Positions 9,104 to 17,691 of a DNA stretch of 64,000 nucleotides are shown in pieces (the stretch's first letter is position 1; every line of letters begins with the position of its first letter). Origin of the DNA: Bacillota bacterium (GTDB lineage Bacteria; Bacillota; Clostridia; Oscillospirales; Ruminococcaceae); contig JAEWLW010000029.1 of NCBI GenBank assembly GCA_023457355.1, positions 8,265 to 72,264 of the forward strand. Direction: 5' to 3'. A model generated the notes under the pieces. The model worked only from the letters and a program-made list of their open reading frames with translations. It made no database searches and was not told the origin of the DNA. The position numbers were made by a program, and so were the translations under genes.

Positions 9104-9131
9104 CAAATTCGCAATCGTTTGGGATTTTGGC
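9104..9131 (-). repeat. Intercistronic KIPNDCEF repeat, copy 2
   Basis: Lies between the methyltransferase stop (9180) and the start of the next gene (9073), in the genes' sense direction. A GC-rich hairpin (GCCGGGCCGGGC paired with GCCCGGCTCGGC-like bases, about 9137-9167) stands just before it, probably a terminator or a transcript-stabilising stem. The peptide frame begins with TTG here. Confidence 0.9.
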
Positions 9132-9179
9132 CAATATGCCGAGCCGGGAAGTAACCGCCCGGCCCGGCATTAAAGACTA

Positions 9180-10793
9180 TCAGCCGCACAACAATGCTAT
9201 ATTATCAAAGCTGCAAATATAGCTGTTATTATCCGATACAACTTTTTTATATTCCTTTTCACCTTGAAAGAAATCTATGACCGCTTTATCATCGTCGTTA
9301 AGATCGGCATACTGGCGTTTGCCGTAATAGGGCGGTAGCCAGTTTCTTTGCAGTGAACAAAAGATATTGAATCGGTCAAGCAGTTGTAAATCGGTAAATT
9401 CGATGTGCATGGTTCCTTTTTTGTAAAAAGAAACGTTGAAATACTTGCAAGGAATTTTTGAAAGCGAACCGTGCGCTTTGATACGTTCCTGCAATGAAAT
9501 ATCGCTTTGAATCCCTTTTCCATCCAAAAAGTCAAGCGCTTTTTCGATGTCATTCAGTACGTCGGCGGCCTTATATGCTCTAAATTCACCGCCCCAGCGT
9601 TGAGCGTCAAATACACCATAGCAGGGTAAAATCACCTTTTTATTGACTTTATGCGCTTTGTTATGGCACCATCCATCGTAATAATGCAGGTTGTTTCTGC
9701 ATTCGGGGTAATAAGAATGTTCCGCACTCATACGATCGAAAAGTTTCATAATGGTATCTTTGATACTTTCATGCACCAGGGCATTTGCTTCGCGGGCAAG
9801 CGTTTCAATGTTGTGGATGGTAAAGTCATAATTTTTTAGGTCCTCCAGCATTCCGAAAAACTTTTTAGCAACATCGCTCGTGAATTTCTTTGTAAATTCG
9901 GGGTTTGCAAACAATGTGCGCCAGTATTTATATCGGACAAGCTTTAAATAATGGTTGATATTGCCTTCTTCAATAGAGTAATGATATTGGCTATCATAGG
10001 TTGATAAAACTAAAAGCGATTCATTGCGGCCATTGAATTCACGCTGCATATACGGTTTCAAGGCATTATATTGCCGAAAAAGCGCCAATGTGGCTTCAAC
10101 CTCTACTTGATACTGCATGACGATCGCTTTTATAATGTCATTTACCATAAGCGACGTGTTTTCACAGCATTCCGAAAATTCTATTTTCTTTGCCTCTTTT
10201 AGCTTTTCATATATTTCGCTTGGTTCTGCTTCACGTGGAATGTTTACCCGAATAAGCGCTGCTTCAACATCTGTTAATCGCTCTGCATCAGAAAAGGCAT
10301 CGGAAATATATTCAATTTTTGCGTTGTATTTATCCAGAAGTTTTACGAGTTCGTATCTTGTGTTGGTATACGGATTCTTGATGGTTTGAGCATTGAGAAG
10401 GCACACAATTGCGCCACCCCTGCGCTGAATATGTAATGCTTTCAAAAGATGCTTGTCACCTTCAGAAAAAGGCGGATTCATAATAATAAGGTCATACTTT
10501 TTGTAGCACTCATACGTCAGAAAATCATCATGTATAACGCGACAGCCTTCACCCTTTAAAACGTGTCGCAAGTTTGGGTCTATCTCGATACAGTCAATAT
10601 CCGCCTCCTGTTTTGAATAACGATTGGCAAAATCCATTTTCTCTTTTATGCACTTAACGATATCTCCTTTTCCAGCGCTGGGTTCTAAAACGGTATTCAC
10701 AAGATCAACGTCAATGCCTGTTAGCATCTTATCAATTAAAAGGCTTGGTGTCGGATAAAAGTCGCTTCTGGTTTCTCCCACTAGGTTAAACAT
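9180..10793 (-). CDS. ICE-borne class I DNA methyltransferase with DUF4942-like C-terminus
   Basis: 537 residues from ATG at 10793, which has GGAGGA about 6 bases upstream; a longer in-frame version has no ribosome site. It opens with ETRSDFYPTPSLLIDKML, then motif I LEPSAGKGDI (about 31-40), an acidic beta-2 end (CIEIDPN) and catalytic NPPF (about 102-105), the motif IV of N6-adenine methyltransferases. The C-terminal 300 residues, with WGGEFRAYKAADVLNDIEKA, resemble the DUF4942 domain found in mobile-element methyltransferases. No cognate nuclease lies nearby, so it is probably an orphan methylase that masks the ICE from host restriction on entry, or acts in regulation. Good family call, inferred role. 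Confidence 0.85.
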   Translation of the reverse strand: MFNLVGETRSDFYPTPSLLIDKMLTGIDVDLVNTVLEPSAGKGDIVKCIKEKMDFANRYSKQEADIDCIEIDPNLRHVLKGEGCRVIHDDFLTYECYKKYDLIIMNPPFSEGDKHLLKALHIQRRGGAIVCLLNAQTIKNPYTNTRYELVKLLDKYNAKIEYISDAFSDAERLTDVEAALIRVNIPREAEPSEIYEKLKEAKKIEFSECCENTSLMVNDIIKAIVMQYQVEVEATLALFRQYNALKPYMQREFNGRNESLLVLSTYDSQYHYSIEEGNINHYLKLVRYKYWRTLFANPEFTKKFTSDVAKKFFGMLEDLKNYDFTIHNIETLAREANALVHESIKDTIMKLFDRMSAEHSYYPECRNNLHYYDGWCHNKAHKVNKKVILPCYGVFDAQRWGGEFRAYKAADVLNDIEKALDFLDGKGIQSDISLQERIKAHGSLSKIPCKYFNVSFYKKGTMHIEFTDLQLLDRFNIFCSLQRNWLPPYYGKRQYADLNDDDKAVIDFFQGEKEYKKVVSDNNSYICSFDNIALLCG

Positions 10794-11062
10794 TTTTCTT
10801 CCTCCGTCTGATTTTTTACAGCCTGTGCCGGACAATCACAGTGGACTGTCGGCGGCAAGCAGCCTGCCTGCTTGCTGCCCTTAATTGCAAAAAGGCTCTT
10901 TTCGTGCGGACTGTCAAGTTGACCGTGGAATAGCGCAGCACCGCTATACGGATGCGGCGGGAGCATATGCCGCGAAAGCTGCTTGACCGGACGGAAGAAA
11001 AGTTTTAGGGCGCTAACCTAAAGCGGAAGAAGTGATAGCGCAATAGCTTGATTCGTTCACTT

Positions 11063-11590
11063 TCAATCCTTTAAAATACAATCCGCCACATAACACATAT
11101 TTTGCGGGGGCCTTCTAAATACTTTTCCATTCGCATAGTTAAAATAGCTTATATCTATCTGGTTGCAAAAAGTAATCGGCGAATCAAGAATAAGAGCATA
11201 ATTACCGCCAAAGCCGATTTTTTCTTTATAGGCGGTAAATCTTTTTGATTTAAACCACCCTTCATTCATGTTCGGTTCCAACGCATTCATACAGCACCAG
11301 TGAAGATATAAGTATTTGATCGAGCGGTATCGGGCATTTATTAATTCAGTGGTTGTGCTTCGTTTATCGTTATAATGTAAATCATAAAGCCCTGTGATCT
11401 TAACTCTGCCAATAACCATGCCACAGCCGCCTTTATTCTTGGTTTCGTAGATATAAGCAGTTATATTCTCGCCATCTTGAAGTGCTTTCACGGCATTTAA
11501 AATGCTATTGCGGAACTCAAAAGGTTTTTCTCCGCACATAATCATTTTTGAATATGGGGGATTAACGCTTAACATAATTTCTAATTTCAT
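11063..11590 (-). CDS. ASCH/PUA-like domain protein
   Basis: 175 residues. The opening MLSVNPPYSKMIMCGEKPFEFR has the form of an ASCH domain first strand and helix (lysine-glycine-E-K-x-F-E-x-R), a PUA-related RNA-binding fold. A VIGRVKITG strand about 60 residues in also fits. The remainder is not recognised. Its start overlaps the stop of the upstream membrane-protein gene by 4 bases (ATGA), so the two are translationally coupled. Such proteins may bind RNA or modified bases. The non-coding stretch after it (10794-11062) holds GC-rich short repeats but nothing I can name. Confidence 0.55.
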   Translation of the reverse strand: MKLEIMLSVNPPYSKMIMCGEKPFEFRNSILNAVKALQDGENITAYIYETKNKGGCGMVIGRVKITGLYDLHYNDKRSTTTELINARYRSIKYLYLHWCCMNALEPNMNEGWFKSKRFTAYKEKIGFGGNYALILDSPITFCNQIDISYFNYANGKVFRRPPQNMCYVADCILKD

Positions 11591-12033
11591 GATGGGATCC
11601 TTTCTTCCGGGAAATGCCCGATGTGATATTCTTCAATCCAAATTATATTTCGCTGCATATCAAAGACGTAGATAAAACCGTCTTCTTTAGTCTTTTTTTT
11701 AAATTTAGAACAGATATCAGTGCTTCCAATTAATGAGAGTTTTGGCATCACAATGCGCAAAACTAAAGCAAATAATTTAGGCGAGGCAATAAGTAATACG
11801 TTAGTATGCAGTATAACTTTGAAAGCAAACCACGTACAACCCAGGAACGCACCTGTGAGGATTCCACGTAGGTATTCAGCTTCCAAACCAGTTAAGAGTA
11901 TTCGGTTGGCAGTAAACAAAAGGCAAATTATAAAGGTAGTCGTCAAATAAGTAAGTGCAATGTTATATCGCCCATACCGCTTTCCAAAGATAAGAATACC
12001 GTTCCATTTAAAATCCTCACGATTAGCTTTCAT
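11587..12033 (-). CDS. Small membrane protein of the ICE
   Basis: 148 residues from ATG at 12033, preceded by GAGAGGA. Two hydrophobic stretches are seen (about 26-45 and 55-85), so it is an inner-membrane protein, followed by a charged C-terminal half with a YVFDMQRNIIWIEEYHI strand pair. No family is recognised. Downstream it overlaps the ASCH-like gene by 4 bases. One copy of the GC-rich composite repeat stands in its 5' leader, which might control it. Confidence 0.5.
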   Translation of the reverse strand: MKANREDFKWNGILIFGKRYGRYNIALTYLTTTFIICLLFTANRILLTGLEAEYLRGILTGAFLGCTWFAFKVILHTNVLLIASPKLFALVLRIVMPKLSLIGSTDICSKFKKKTKEDGFIYVFDMQRNIIWIEEYHIGHFPEERIPS

Positions 12034-12075
12034 TTTCTTTTTCCTCTCGAATAATTGTTTTGTGGTCAAAGCCTT

Positions 12076-12214
12076 GTATTGGGGGCTATCCCCCTCTGCC
12101 GCCGTTGAAAATCGAGGGAATCACAATCGCCGGGTGATATCATTCCGAAGATTTCCAACAGCGTCATTCACCCCCGCACCCGCAGGGGCAGGCCGGTTAA
12201 GACCGGCCGTCTGA
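12076..12214 (-). repeat. GC-rich composite intergenic repeat, copy A
   Basis: Read on the - strand this has the same order as 31669-31765 and 32217-32325: a CCGGTCTTAACCGG stem, CCCCTGCGGGTGCGGGG, a GTGAATG...CTGTTG link, and CAGAGGGGGATAGCCCCC at the end. This copy carries about 30 extra bases in the middle. It lies in the 5' leader of the gene starting at 12033. Several stems suggest a folded RNA. Confidence 0.75.
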
Positions 12215-12576
12215 TTGAGTGCAAATTTTTATTTATTTAAATTTCGTCTCTGTTTCCGGCCGACAGGAAGGATTATCATCCTTTATTGGCCGGGTGAATT
12301 TACCGCCGTTAGGCGGTAAAGAGGGTAACGCCCTTTTCAGATCCAACCGTCCGCTTTTATATGCGTAGGCTTTTCAACAGCGTATAGAAGCGGACACCTT
12401 TTTGTCTCCGCAGAACTGATATTTATTCTTTTCTATCTGAAGGATAGAAATATATATTATTGCTTATAGTGGGTCTGCTGGTTGTAGTGTATTAATTTGC
12501 GATGATACAAATTTGTGATATACCAAAACTTGCGAAACGGTGGAATCCTTAAAAAATGCAATCCTGACGAAGGTTT
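12215..12576. other. Dyad-rich non-coding stretch next to the RepA-like gene; candidate replication origin or leader
   Basis: No gene is seen. It holds a perfect 9-bp hairpin TTTACCGCC/GGCGGTAAA (12299-12320), a long near-perfect stem GTCCGCTTTTATATGC with GCGTATAGAAGCGGAC (12349-12395), TTCTATC/GATAGAA (12431-12449), and an AT-rich run (about 12440-12550). Dyads next to a replication-initiator-like gene are typical of origins in ICEs and plasmids, but they could equally be the 5' leader of the downstream gene. Confidence 0.4.
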
Positions 12577-13635
12577 TCAACAGATTATTTCCCCGGCGGA
12601 TTGCATTTGCAGATTGATGAGATAGTTAATAAAGGATCGTTTAAAGTAGGACGCATAATTTTTAATGTCGGCATTTGGATTAACGTTTCGCTCCATGTGA
12701 ACGAGAAATCCCTCAACACAATCGGAATTGATGCTGGCAACTTCTACGGGACTGTAAGGGTCAAAAGACAGTTCTGTAATGAAACCGACGATCCCGTTGA
12801 TAAGACCCTGCGGCCGTATTTTAACAAGCTCATCAAAGCCAATCTGCCGCCGTATCTTTTCGGTGAACTGCTGCGGAGTCTGGCCAATGGGTCGGCGTTT
12901 TTTGCGGCGCCTGGGCGGTCGCTGTGTTTCGCCGCCCTTTAGCCGCTGCTCATATCGTGCGCGGCGCTCCTCCAGCTGAAGCAAACCTTCGGCATGATCC
13001 GGCATGGGATTCAGCATGATGCTGTTGGAAATGTAGCGACCATATTCGTTCTTCCGGTGAAATACCATTATGTAGTGGTAGCAAAGCAGTTCATTGAGGT
13101 ACTTATAATAGGAATTAAGACAGATATGTAAAAAACTCAGCGTGAAATCAATTTGCGGCATGCAGATGCTTTTGCTGCCTGCAAAAGCACAGAAATAGGC
13201 ATACATAGCTTTGGCTTTGCGGCTGATGCGCCGGTCGGTCATGACCGCCAGCGGGACCCGGCCATAGCCATAATCACGCAGCCCGCCGGTGATGCCGAAG
13301 CGCCGACGATGCTTCTCCGCAGCCTTGGCCATGATCGGCGGATTCTGCAAAAGGATAATCCGGTTGTTGCACCATTCCTGTCGGCTAGTCTTGTGCTTCT
13401 TGACGTCGATATAACCGCCGTCCTGAAGCTCCCGGAGGTAGCTGTAATAGGTTGCAGGCGAAAACCCCAGGTCGTTCAGAATCTTGCTGCGCGGCGGGTA
13501 GCAGCTGAAGCTGTTTCCTGCATAAGCGCAGAAATAAGCGTACAGCGCCTTGGCGTCGATGCTTAAACCTCCTTCTAGCATGACGAGCTTTGGTACGATG
13601 CCATATCCTTTTGAGAGAATCCCGTTGCTTTCCAT
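12577..13635 (-). CDS. RepA-like replication initiator with two winged-helix units
   Basis: 352 residues from ATG at 13635 (AAGGAG upstream). Two similar units are visible: residues about 8-75 (YGIVPKLVMLEGGLSIDAKA...LYAYFCAYAG...) and about 118-190 (YGRVPLAVMTDRRISRKAKA...MYAYFCAFAG...), each followed by a helix-turn-helix like ATYYSYLRELQDGGYI. This is the RepA_N/helix-turn-helix type widespread in clostridial ICEs and plasmids. The C-terminal third is basic (RRRKKRRPIG) and then helical. Such proteins bind iterons and start replication, or act as regulators. A dyad-rich non-coding stretch follows immediately. The internal duplication is clear; the replication role is inferred from family and context. 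Confidence 0.7.
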   Translation of the reverse strand: MESNGILSKGYGIVPKLVMLEGGLSIDAKALYAYFCAYAGNSFSCYPPRSKILNDLGFSPATYYSYLRELQDGGYIDVKKHKTSRQEWCNNRIILLQNPPIMAKAAEKHRRRFGITGGLRDYGYGRVPLAVMTDRRISRKAKAMYAYFCAFAGSKSICMPQIDFTLSFLHICLNSYYKYLNELLCYHYIMVFHRKNEYGRYISNSIMLNPMPDHAEGLLQLEERRARYEQRLKGGETQRPPRRRKKRRPIGQTPQQFTEKIRRQIGFDELVKIRPQGLINGIVGFITELSFDPYSPVEVASINSDCVEGFLVHMERNVNPNADIKNYASYFKRSFINYLINLQMQSAGEIIC

Positions 13636-13860
13636 GTCCTTCTCCTTCTGCCGCAACGCGCCCGGTTTTGGGTGCACTTTAACAGACCGTCACGGTCTTG
13701 CTTTTTTGAAAAAGCGGCCGTGCAGCCATTTGTGGGATGTTGCGACTATGAAAATGTTATTACTTATCTACCTGGCGGTAAGCACTGTTGCCAGTGATCA
13801 CCGCCAAGCCGACAAGCGGCTTGCAAAAACATAGGGATTCTTCCGTTGTCCGGTTTAAGA

Positions 13861-13929
13861 TCAACTAAAAAGGTCGTAAACGTAAATAGTCCATATCAGG
13901 ATCAGGACGGGCAGCAACTGTAATTTCAT
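13861..13929 (-). CDS. 22-residue hydrophobic peptide
   Basis: A short frame, MKLQLLPVLILIWTIYVYDL plus FS, starts at ATG 13929 and ends with TGA at 13861. GAGGTG stands 5 bases upstream, and the start lies only 12 bases after the stop of the preceding membrane-protein gene, so it should be translated from the same transcript. Nearly the whole peptide is one membrane segment. It could be a small subunit of the neighbouring membrane protein or a type I toxin-like peptide. No homologue is recognised. Confidence 0.5.
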   Translation of the reverse strand: MKLQLLPVLILIWTIYVYDLFS

Positions 13930-13941
13930 AGTTTCACCTCG

Positions 13942-14622
13942 TCACTCCTTGTTGCGTAATTTTTGAACAATAGTCGCTAAAATTCGTGCGATAGGGTCAA
14001 TATCTGAAAATCGAACTTTTTTGGCACCGGGCTCGAAAAAATTGTTGCCTATCCATATCAACAGATACGAAAAGGGGAAAAAGACCAATCCCGTTAAAAA
14101 TAGTGCTAAAAAGGATCTGTCCTCTTTTACGAACAGTTCCAGTAAACCATCCAACCCATTCCGTAATAAGGCAACGCCCATCAAGATCAAACATAGGGAA
14201 CTTATAATAAGCGGGATAACGCCAAGATACCGCTTATCTTTTCTGATCCGGGCCTTTCTCTGCGCTTCATTTTCGTATCTGGCCGGGAAGTATTCCGGCG
14301 GCAGCAAATCATAAATATTTTTTGCTCCCAGTTCCTTCGGCGGGTGAATAAACTCTACAAAAGCATTCAGCTCCCAGTGTTTCAAGGGCGGCATAAACCG
14401 GTTCCGGATCAAAAGCCACAGCAGCGGGAAACCGGCCAGAAACAGGCCGTCAGATACCATGAGAAAGGTAAAAGCCAGGTTGCCCCAGAATACCAGAGTT
14501 TTAAGCTGTGCGGCATCGGGCCGCAGAACATAAAGGGAAATCCCAAACGCCATAATGAGGGCCGTAATCAGCCAAATTTTTTTAATGCGTCTGATGGTAG
14601 CCGTTCTGTCGTTTCTATCCAT
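13942..14622 (-). CDS. Four-segment membrane protein of the ICE
   Basis: 226 residues from ATG at 14622, which has GAAGGG about 9 bases upstream; an ATG 9 bases earlier sits directly on that site and is less likely. Hydrophobic segments lie at about 17-35, 46-72, 136-157 and 172-195, with a soluble loop of about 60 residues between the second and third (PPKELGAKNIYDLLPPEYFP and a basic run). No family is recognised. It precedes the 22-residue hydrophobic peptide. Upstream, 14632-14863 is non-coding with an 8-bp hairpin (CCAGAGGG/CCCTCTGG) probably acting as a terminator or leader. Confidence 0.6.
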   Translation of the reverse strand: MDRNDRTATIRRIKKIWLITALIMAFGISLYVLRPDAAQLKTLVFWGNLAFTFLMVSDGLFLAGFPLLWLLIRNRFMPPLKHWELNAFVEFIHPPKELGAKNIYDLLPPEYFPARYENEAQRKARIRKDKRYLGVIPLIISSLCLILMGVALLRNGLDGLLELFVKEDRSFLALFLTGLVFFPFSYLLIWIGNNFFEPGAKKVRFSDIDPIARILATIVQKLRNKE

Positions 14623-14863
14623 ACCAAACATCCCTTCGAGCTTTTGTCCTGACCGCTCATGTAGCGGTTATTTGTTTTTCCAGAGGGTGTTCCCCCTCTG
14701 GGCTCCCCCCACTCGCCGTGTGGCAGGAGCCGCCGTCATAAAGGACGGCAGCTCTGCTGCGACAGTGTTGGCATCGGCACACCGGACAAGCCCCAAGCGG
14801 TTGTATTGGCTTCGCCAATCTCCACCGCCGTGCACGGGGGCCTGTCCGTGCGCTTCGATGGCA

Positions 14864-15079
14864 TCAATCAAATACGTTGGTCATAAAATTCTGGCGGCTA
14901 TATTCCGCATCATCCATGGAATGCAGCTTGTCCAGAGTGCTTTGCATCGTCTCTCCGGTCAGTTCATCACCCACATAGGGTAATTCTTCGGTTAATGTCG
15001 TGATCATGGCCAGATGGCCGTTCTCGGGGTGGTATGCGCCCATCAGGGCCAGTTCTTCTAAAGTAAAGCAAACGTTCAT
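14864..15079 (-). CDS. Transposon-transfer assisting (TTRAP-type) protein
   Basis: About 71 residues from ATG at 15079, which has AGGAGG 8 bases upstream; an ATG two codons earlier (15085) is only 2 bases from that site. The pattern FTLEELALMGAY...LITTL-like helix, LPYVGDEL, then TLDKLHSMDDAEYS matches the small TTRAP family found in Tn916/Tn1549-like and related conjugative elements next to ArdC-like genes. Its molecular role is not known; the name comes from association with transfer regions. It lies 15 bases after the ArdC-like gene, in one operon. Confidence 0.7.
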   Translation of the reverse strand: MNVCFTLEELALMGAYHPENGHLAMITTLTEELPYVGDELTGETMQSTLDKLHSMDDAEYSRQNFMTNVFD

Positions 15080-15094
15080 TTTCATATCCTCCTA

Positions 15095-16636
15095 TTATCG
15101 TGCTATATCGTGTTGTTTAGCGGTGCGCCTGGCGTGGCGTTCTGTATTCATTCGGTCGGCTTCAACCTTGGCGTCCTTTAGCTTGTCGTGTATGGAACGG
15201 CCATTCGGGCGTTCCGATTCCTGTGTACGTATGGATAGGGCATATTCCTTATCCCATTGAGTGACCAACATCTGTTCATCCGGATGCAGAAGGCTGCGCC
15301 ATTCCTGCGTAGCCGGATCGTTCGTTTCAATCTCCCAGAGCTGCCGCAGCTCGGTTTGATGAAGGCCGTCTAAGCTGTCAAGACGAATGGCCACACCCTC
15401 CCAACCATCATAACCGTGTGTTTTTCCCGTTGTGATGTCTTTCCACATCAGAAAATCTTCGCTGAATCCATCCACATAATATGGAATTTGCGCTAACGCT
15501 CGCATTTGTGCGGCCAAATCGGGATTCTCCCGGGTAATCAGTTCACCGTATCTTTCCTGAGAATATTCACGCAAGCTTTCAGTCAGCTTATCCCACTGGC
15601 CTTCAAAGGCTGGGTGCTGCTCACCGTTGTCTATGGACACAATTTGCATGGATTTTCCGTTAGCCGGATCGTGAACCCGGAAGAAGCCTTCATATGCGCG
15701 ATTATCAACCGTCGCAACGAAATGCAAATAGTTGTCATCATCAAAGGTGTGATCCGAAAGCGTAATTTCTCTGTCGCGTACCATCAGTTCCATTTCCGTG
15801 CTGTCAATAATCCGCAAAGCGCCGGTTTGGATAACCGTCAAGGATTGCTCCAGCACCTCCATCTGGATGCTGCCGCTCCACCCGGCGACATATCCAAAGG
15901 AATACTGAGACGAATCAATGCCGAAGTGCTGGCAAACGACGTAGGCCACGCTTTCGGCCTGCACTTCAAATGCCTGCCGGTCGCGCTCCTCCCCGGTCTT
16001 GCTGCTGTGCAGCAGCGCGTGCGCCATTTCATGCACCGCCGTCTTGACCGCCTGTTCCTGGCTAACGCTTTCGCGGATGACGATGCGCTTGGCTTCATAA
16101 TCGCAATAGCCGTTAACGGATGCCCGCGAAATCTCTTCAAAAGCAATCGGATAGGGCGACACCTTTCGCAGCACGCTCATCAGGCGGTCGTATTCGCCCA
16201 CCTGCCCGGTGAGCCGGTGCGCCAGCGCCGGCAGCTCCTTGCCGCTGGTCTGCGAAATATCAAAGACATGCGTCACCTTAAACGCCATGCGCTGCACTTC
16301 TTTTTTCTGTGGCTCCGACAGCGGGTTGCCGTATTCGTCCTTTGTCTCTTCCACCGTCACCTTGTAGGGGGAAGGGGCCAGAATTTGCAGGCCCTTTTCG
16401 CCTTTGTTGACGCTGCGCCCAAGCGTTTTCCAGGAATTGAAGCCCGCCACGCGTGTGGCGTCGGGATTTTGCAGATAAATCAGCATCGAATTTCGGTAGC
16501 TGTACCGGTGAAAGCGGGAAAGCGTGCCGAGGTATTCAGCGTATTTGCCGCTGCTGAAGATATCCTGTACACCCGCCTTCAGCTGCTCGGTCAGCGCCTT
16601 GACCCTGTCGGCCTGGCTAATTGATTTGTCGTCCAT
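15095..16636 (-). CDS. ArdC-like antirestriction/zincin protein
   Basis: 513 residues from ATG at 16636 (GAGAGGA 9 bases upstream). The N-terminal 110 residues (FHRYSYRNSMLIYLQNPDAT...FNSWKTLGRSVNKGEKGLQI) are an ArdC-type single-stranded DNA-binding domain. They are followed by a zincin metallopeptidase domain with HEMAHALLH (about 201-209) and a downstream acidic EVQAESVAYVVC helix that supplies the third zinc ligand. The C-terminal half is not assigned. ArdC proteins protect incoming single-stranded plasmid DNA from restriction in the recipient. The position among SSB and transfer genes fits that. The metallopeptidase motif is intact. Confidence 0.87.
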   Translation of the reverse strand: MDDKSISQADRVKALTEQLKAGVQDIFSSGKYAEYLGTLSRFHRYSYRNSMLIYLQNPDATRVAGFNSWKTLGRSVNKGEKGLQILAPSPYKVTVEETKDEYGNPLSEPQKKEVQRMAFKVTHVFDISQTSGKELPALAHRLTGQVGEYDRLMSVLRKVSPYPIAFEEISRASVNGYCDYEAKRIVIRESVSQEQAVKTAVHEMAHALLHSSKTGEERDRQAFEVQAESVAYVVCQHFGIDSSQYSFGYVAGWSGSIQMEVLEQSLTVIQTGALRIIDSTEMELMVRDREITLSDHTFDDDNYLHFVATVDNRAYEGFFRVHDPANGKSMQIVSIDNGEQHPAFEGQWDKLTESLREYSQERYGELITRENPDLAAQMRALAQIPYYVDGFSEDFLMWKDITTGKTHGYDGWEGVAIRLDSLDGLHQTELRQLWEIETNDPATQEWRSLLHPDEQMLVTQWDKEYALSIRTQESERPNGRSIHDKLKDAKVEADRMNTERHARRTAKQHDIAR

Positions 16637-16656
16637 TTTGTCCCGTCCTCTCATTG

Positions 16657-17130
16657 TCATATATTAAGGCCCACGATATAGATCGCGCAGCCTGCGAACC
16701 CCAAGCGCAGCAGCTTGTCCACGATGCCCCCGGCGCTGATCGGCGTGATGCCAAAGGCCTTGCGATTGAATGGGTAGAGCCAGGGGATGCCCCGGCGGGT
16801 GATGCTGTCCAGCAGCAAATGCGACAGCACCCCGCCCATGAGACTGAGAAAAAGCTTCAGCGACAGCGCATTGTAAAGCACTGGTGCCAGCGCCAAATAC
16901 ACCAGTGGCGCGTGGAAAAGTGTGCGATGGCCGAAGATGCAGTTGATTAGCGTGGATATCGGCCGCACCTTCAGGCCAATTGTACTGTTGGCCGTGTCAA
17001 TGTCCGGGAAAAGCGCCGCGATGCCGCTGATAGCCAGAACCCCGGCAGTATTAACCGCGTCCAGCCCCAGATACCGGGTTGTCAGTGCCCCGGCCAACAC
17101 ACCCGCCGCCATATGTGTTTTGCCCGTCAT
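16657..17130 (-). CDS. YdjM-like membrane-bound metal-dependent hydrolase
   Basis: 157 residues. MTGKTHMAAG at the start, FPDIDTANS (about 42-50), FGHRTLFHAP (about 66-75) and HLLLDSITRRGIPWLYPF (about 105-122) are the histidine/aspartate signatures of the YdjM (DUF457) family of inner-membrane metal-dependent hydrolases. Three or four hydrophobic segments lie between them. YdjM in E. coli is SOS-induced; related genes are common in ICEs. The start overlaps the upstream 61-residue gene by 4 bases (ATGA). The substrate is not known. Confidence 0.85.
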   Translation of the reverse strand: MTGKTHMAAGVLAGALTTRYLGLDAVNTAGVLAISGIAALFPDIDTANSTIGLKVRPISTLINCIFGHRTLFHAPLVYLALAPVLYNALSLKLFLSLMGGVLSHLLLDSITRRGIPWLYPFNRKAFGITPISAGGIVDKLLRLGFAGCAIYIVGLNI

Positions 17131-17312
17131 CGACTGTTCCCCAATTCCTGAGCTTTATGCCCGCATTTAATAACCACCCGGCAATAGAGCTGCTCCGGCG
17201 TGTCCGGCAGGTCGAAGACCGGCAGTGAATGCTCACTTTCCGGGAAAACGACTTTTAGCGCCGCCTGCGCCTTTGTTACTTCGTTGGCCGTGCCGTAAAG
17301 ATAAGCCTCCAT
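17127..17312 (-). CDS. 61-residue conserved-looking ICE protein
   Basis: The frame extends upstream into the ssb gene, but the true start is probably ATG at 17312, with a GGGAGTGAGG site, 4 bases after the ssb stop. The protein reads MEAYLYGTANEVTKAQAALK and then a strand-rich tail with C at two places (YCRVVIKCGHKA). It lies between ssb and the YdjM-like gene and overlaps the latter by 4 bases, so it belongs to the same operon. No family recognised. Confidence 0.55.
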   Translation of the reverse strand: MEAYLYGTANEVTKAQAALKVVFPESEHSLPVFDLPDTPEQLYCRVVIKCGHKAQELGNSR

Positions 17313-17316
17313 AGCC

Positions 17317-17670
17317 TCACTCCCTGATATTGTCGTCAGCGTCCGCTTTCTTACTGTCGCCAACAAAAAACACCTGATCGACATTAATCTCAAATGTATA
17401 CCGCTTAATGCCCTCCTTATCCGTGAAATCACGGGTTTCAATAACCCCTTCGACGCCGATGGCCTTGCCTTTTTGAAAATACTTTGATACAAAATCACCG
17501 GTGCTGCGCCATGCGATGCAGTTGATAAAATCGACCTTACGGTTACCGTCACCGTCCTTATAGGGACGCTCTACGGCCATTCGAAAGTTGCAGAGGCTTG
17601 TTCTCTGCGGGGTGGTCTTGCGCTCCGGGTCGGCGCTGAGCCGCCCGATCAGAATGGTTTTGCTGTACAT
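17317..17670 (-). CDS. ssb: Single-stranded DNA-binding protein
   Basis: 117 residues. MYSKTILIGRLSADPERKTT, then CNFRMAVERPY, FINCIAWRSTGDFVSKYFQKG and the VEGVIETRDF strand are the OB-fold of bacterial SSB. The acidic C-terminal tail (KKADADDNIRE) is short and lacks the usual DDDIPF end that recruits partner proteins, as is common in element-borne copies. It coats the transferred strand and may dampen SOS in the recipient. It follows the giant surface-protein gene in reverse order: in transcription it comes 21 bases after that gene's stop. Confidence 0.93.
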   Translation of the reverse strand: MYSKTILIGRLSADPERKTTPQRTSLCNFRMAVERPYKDGDGNRKVDFINCIAWRSTGDFVSKYFQKGKAIGVEGVIETRDFTDKEGIKRYTFEINVDQVFFVGDSKKADADDNIRE

Positions 17671-17691
17671 ACTGTTTTTCCTCCTTTGCAG

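Noticed and set aside
17313..17552. N-terminal extension of the 61-residue gene (17127-17312) into the ssb gene
   Set aside because: The extension overlaps ssb in another frame with no ribosome site; the internal ATG at 17312 has one.
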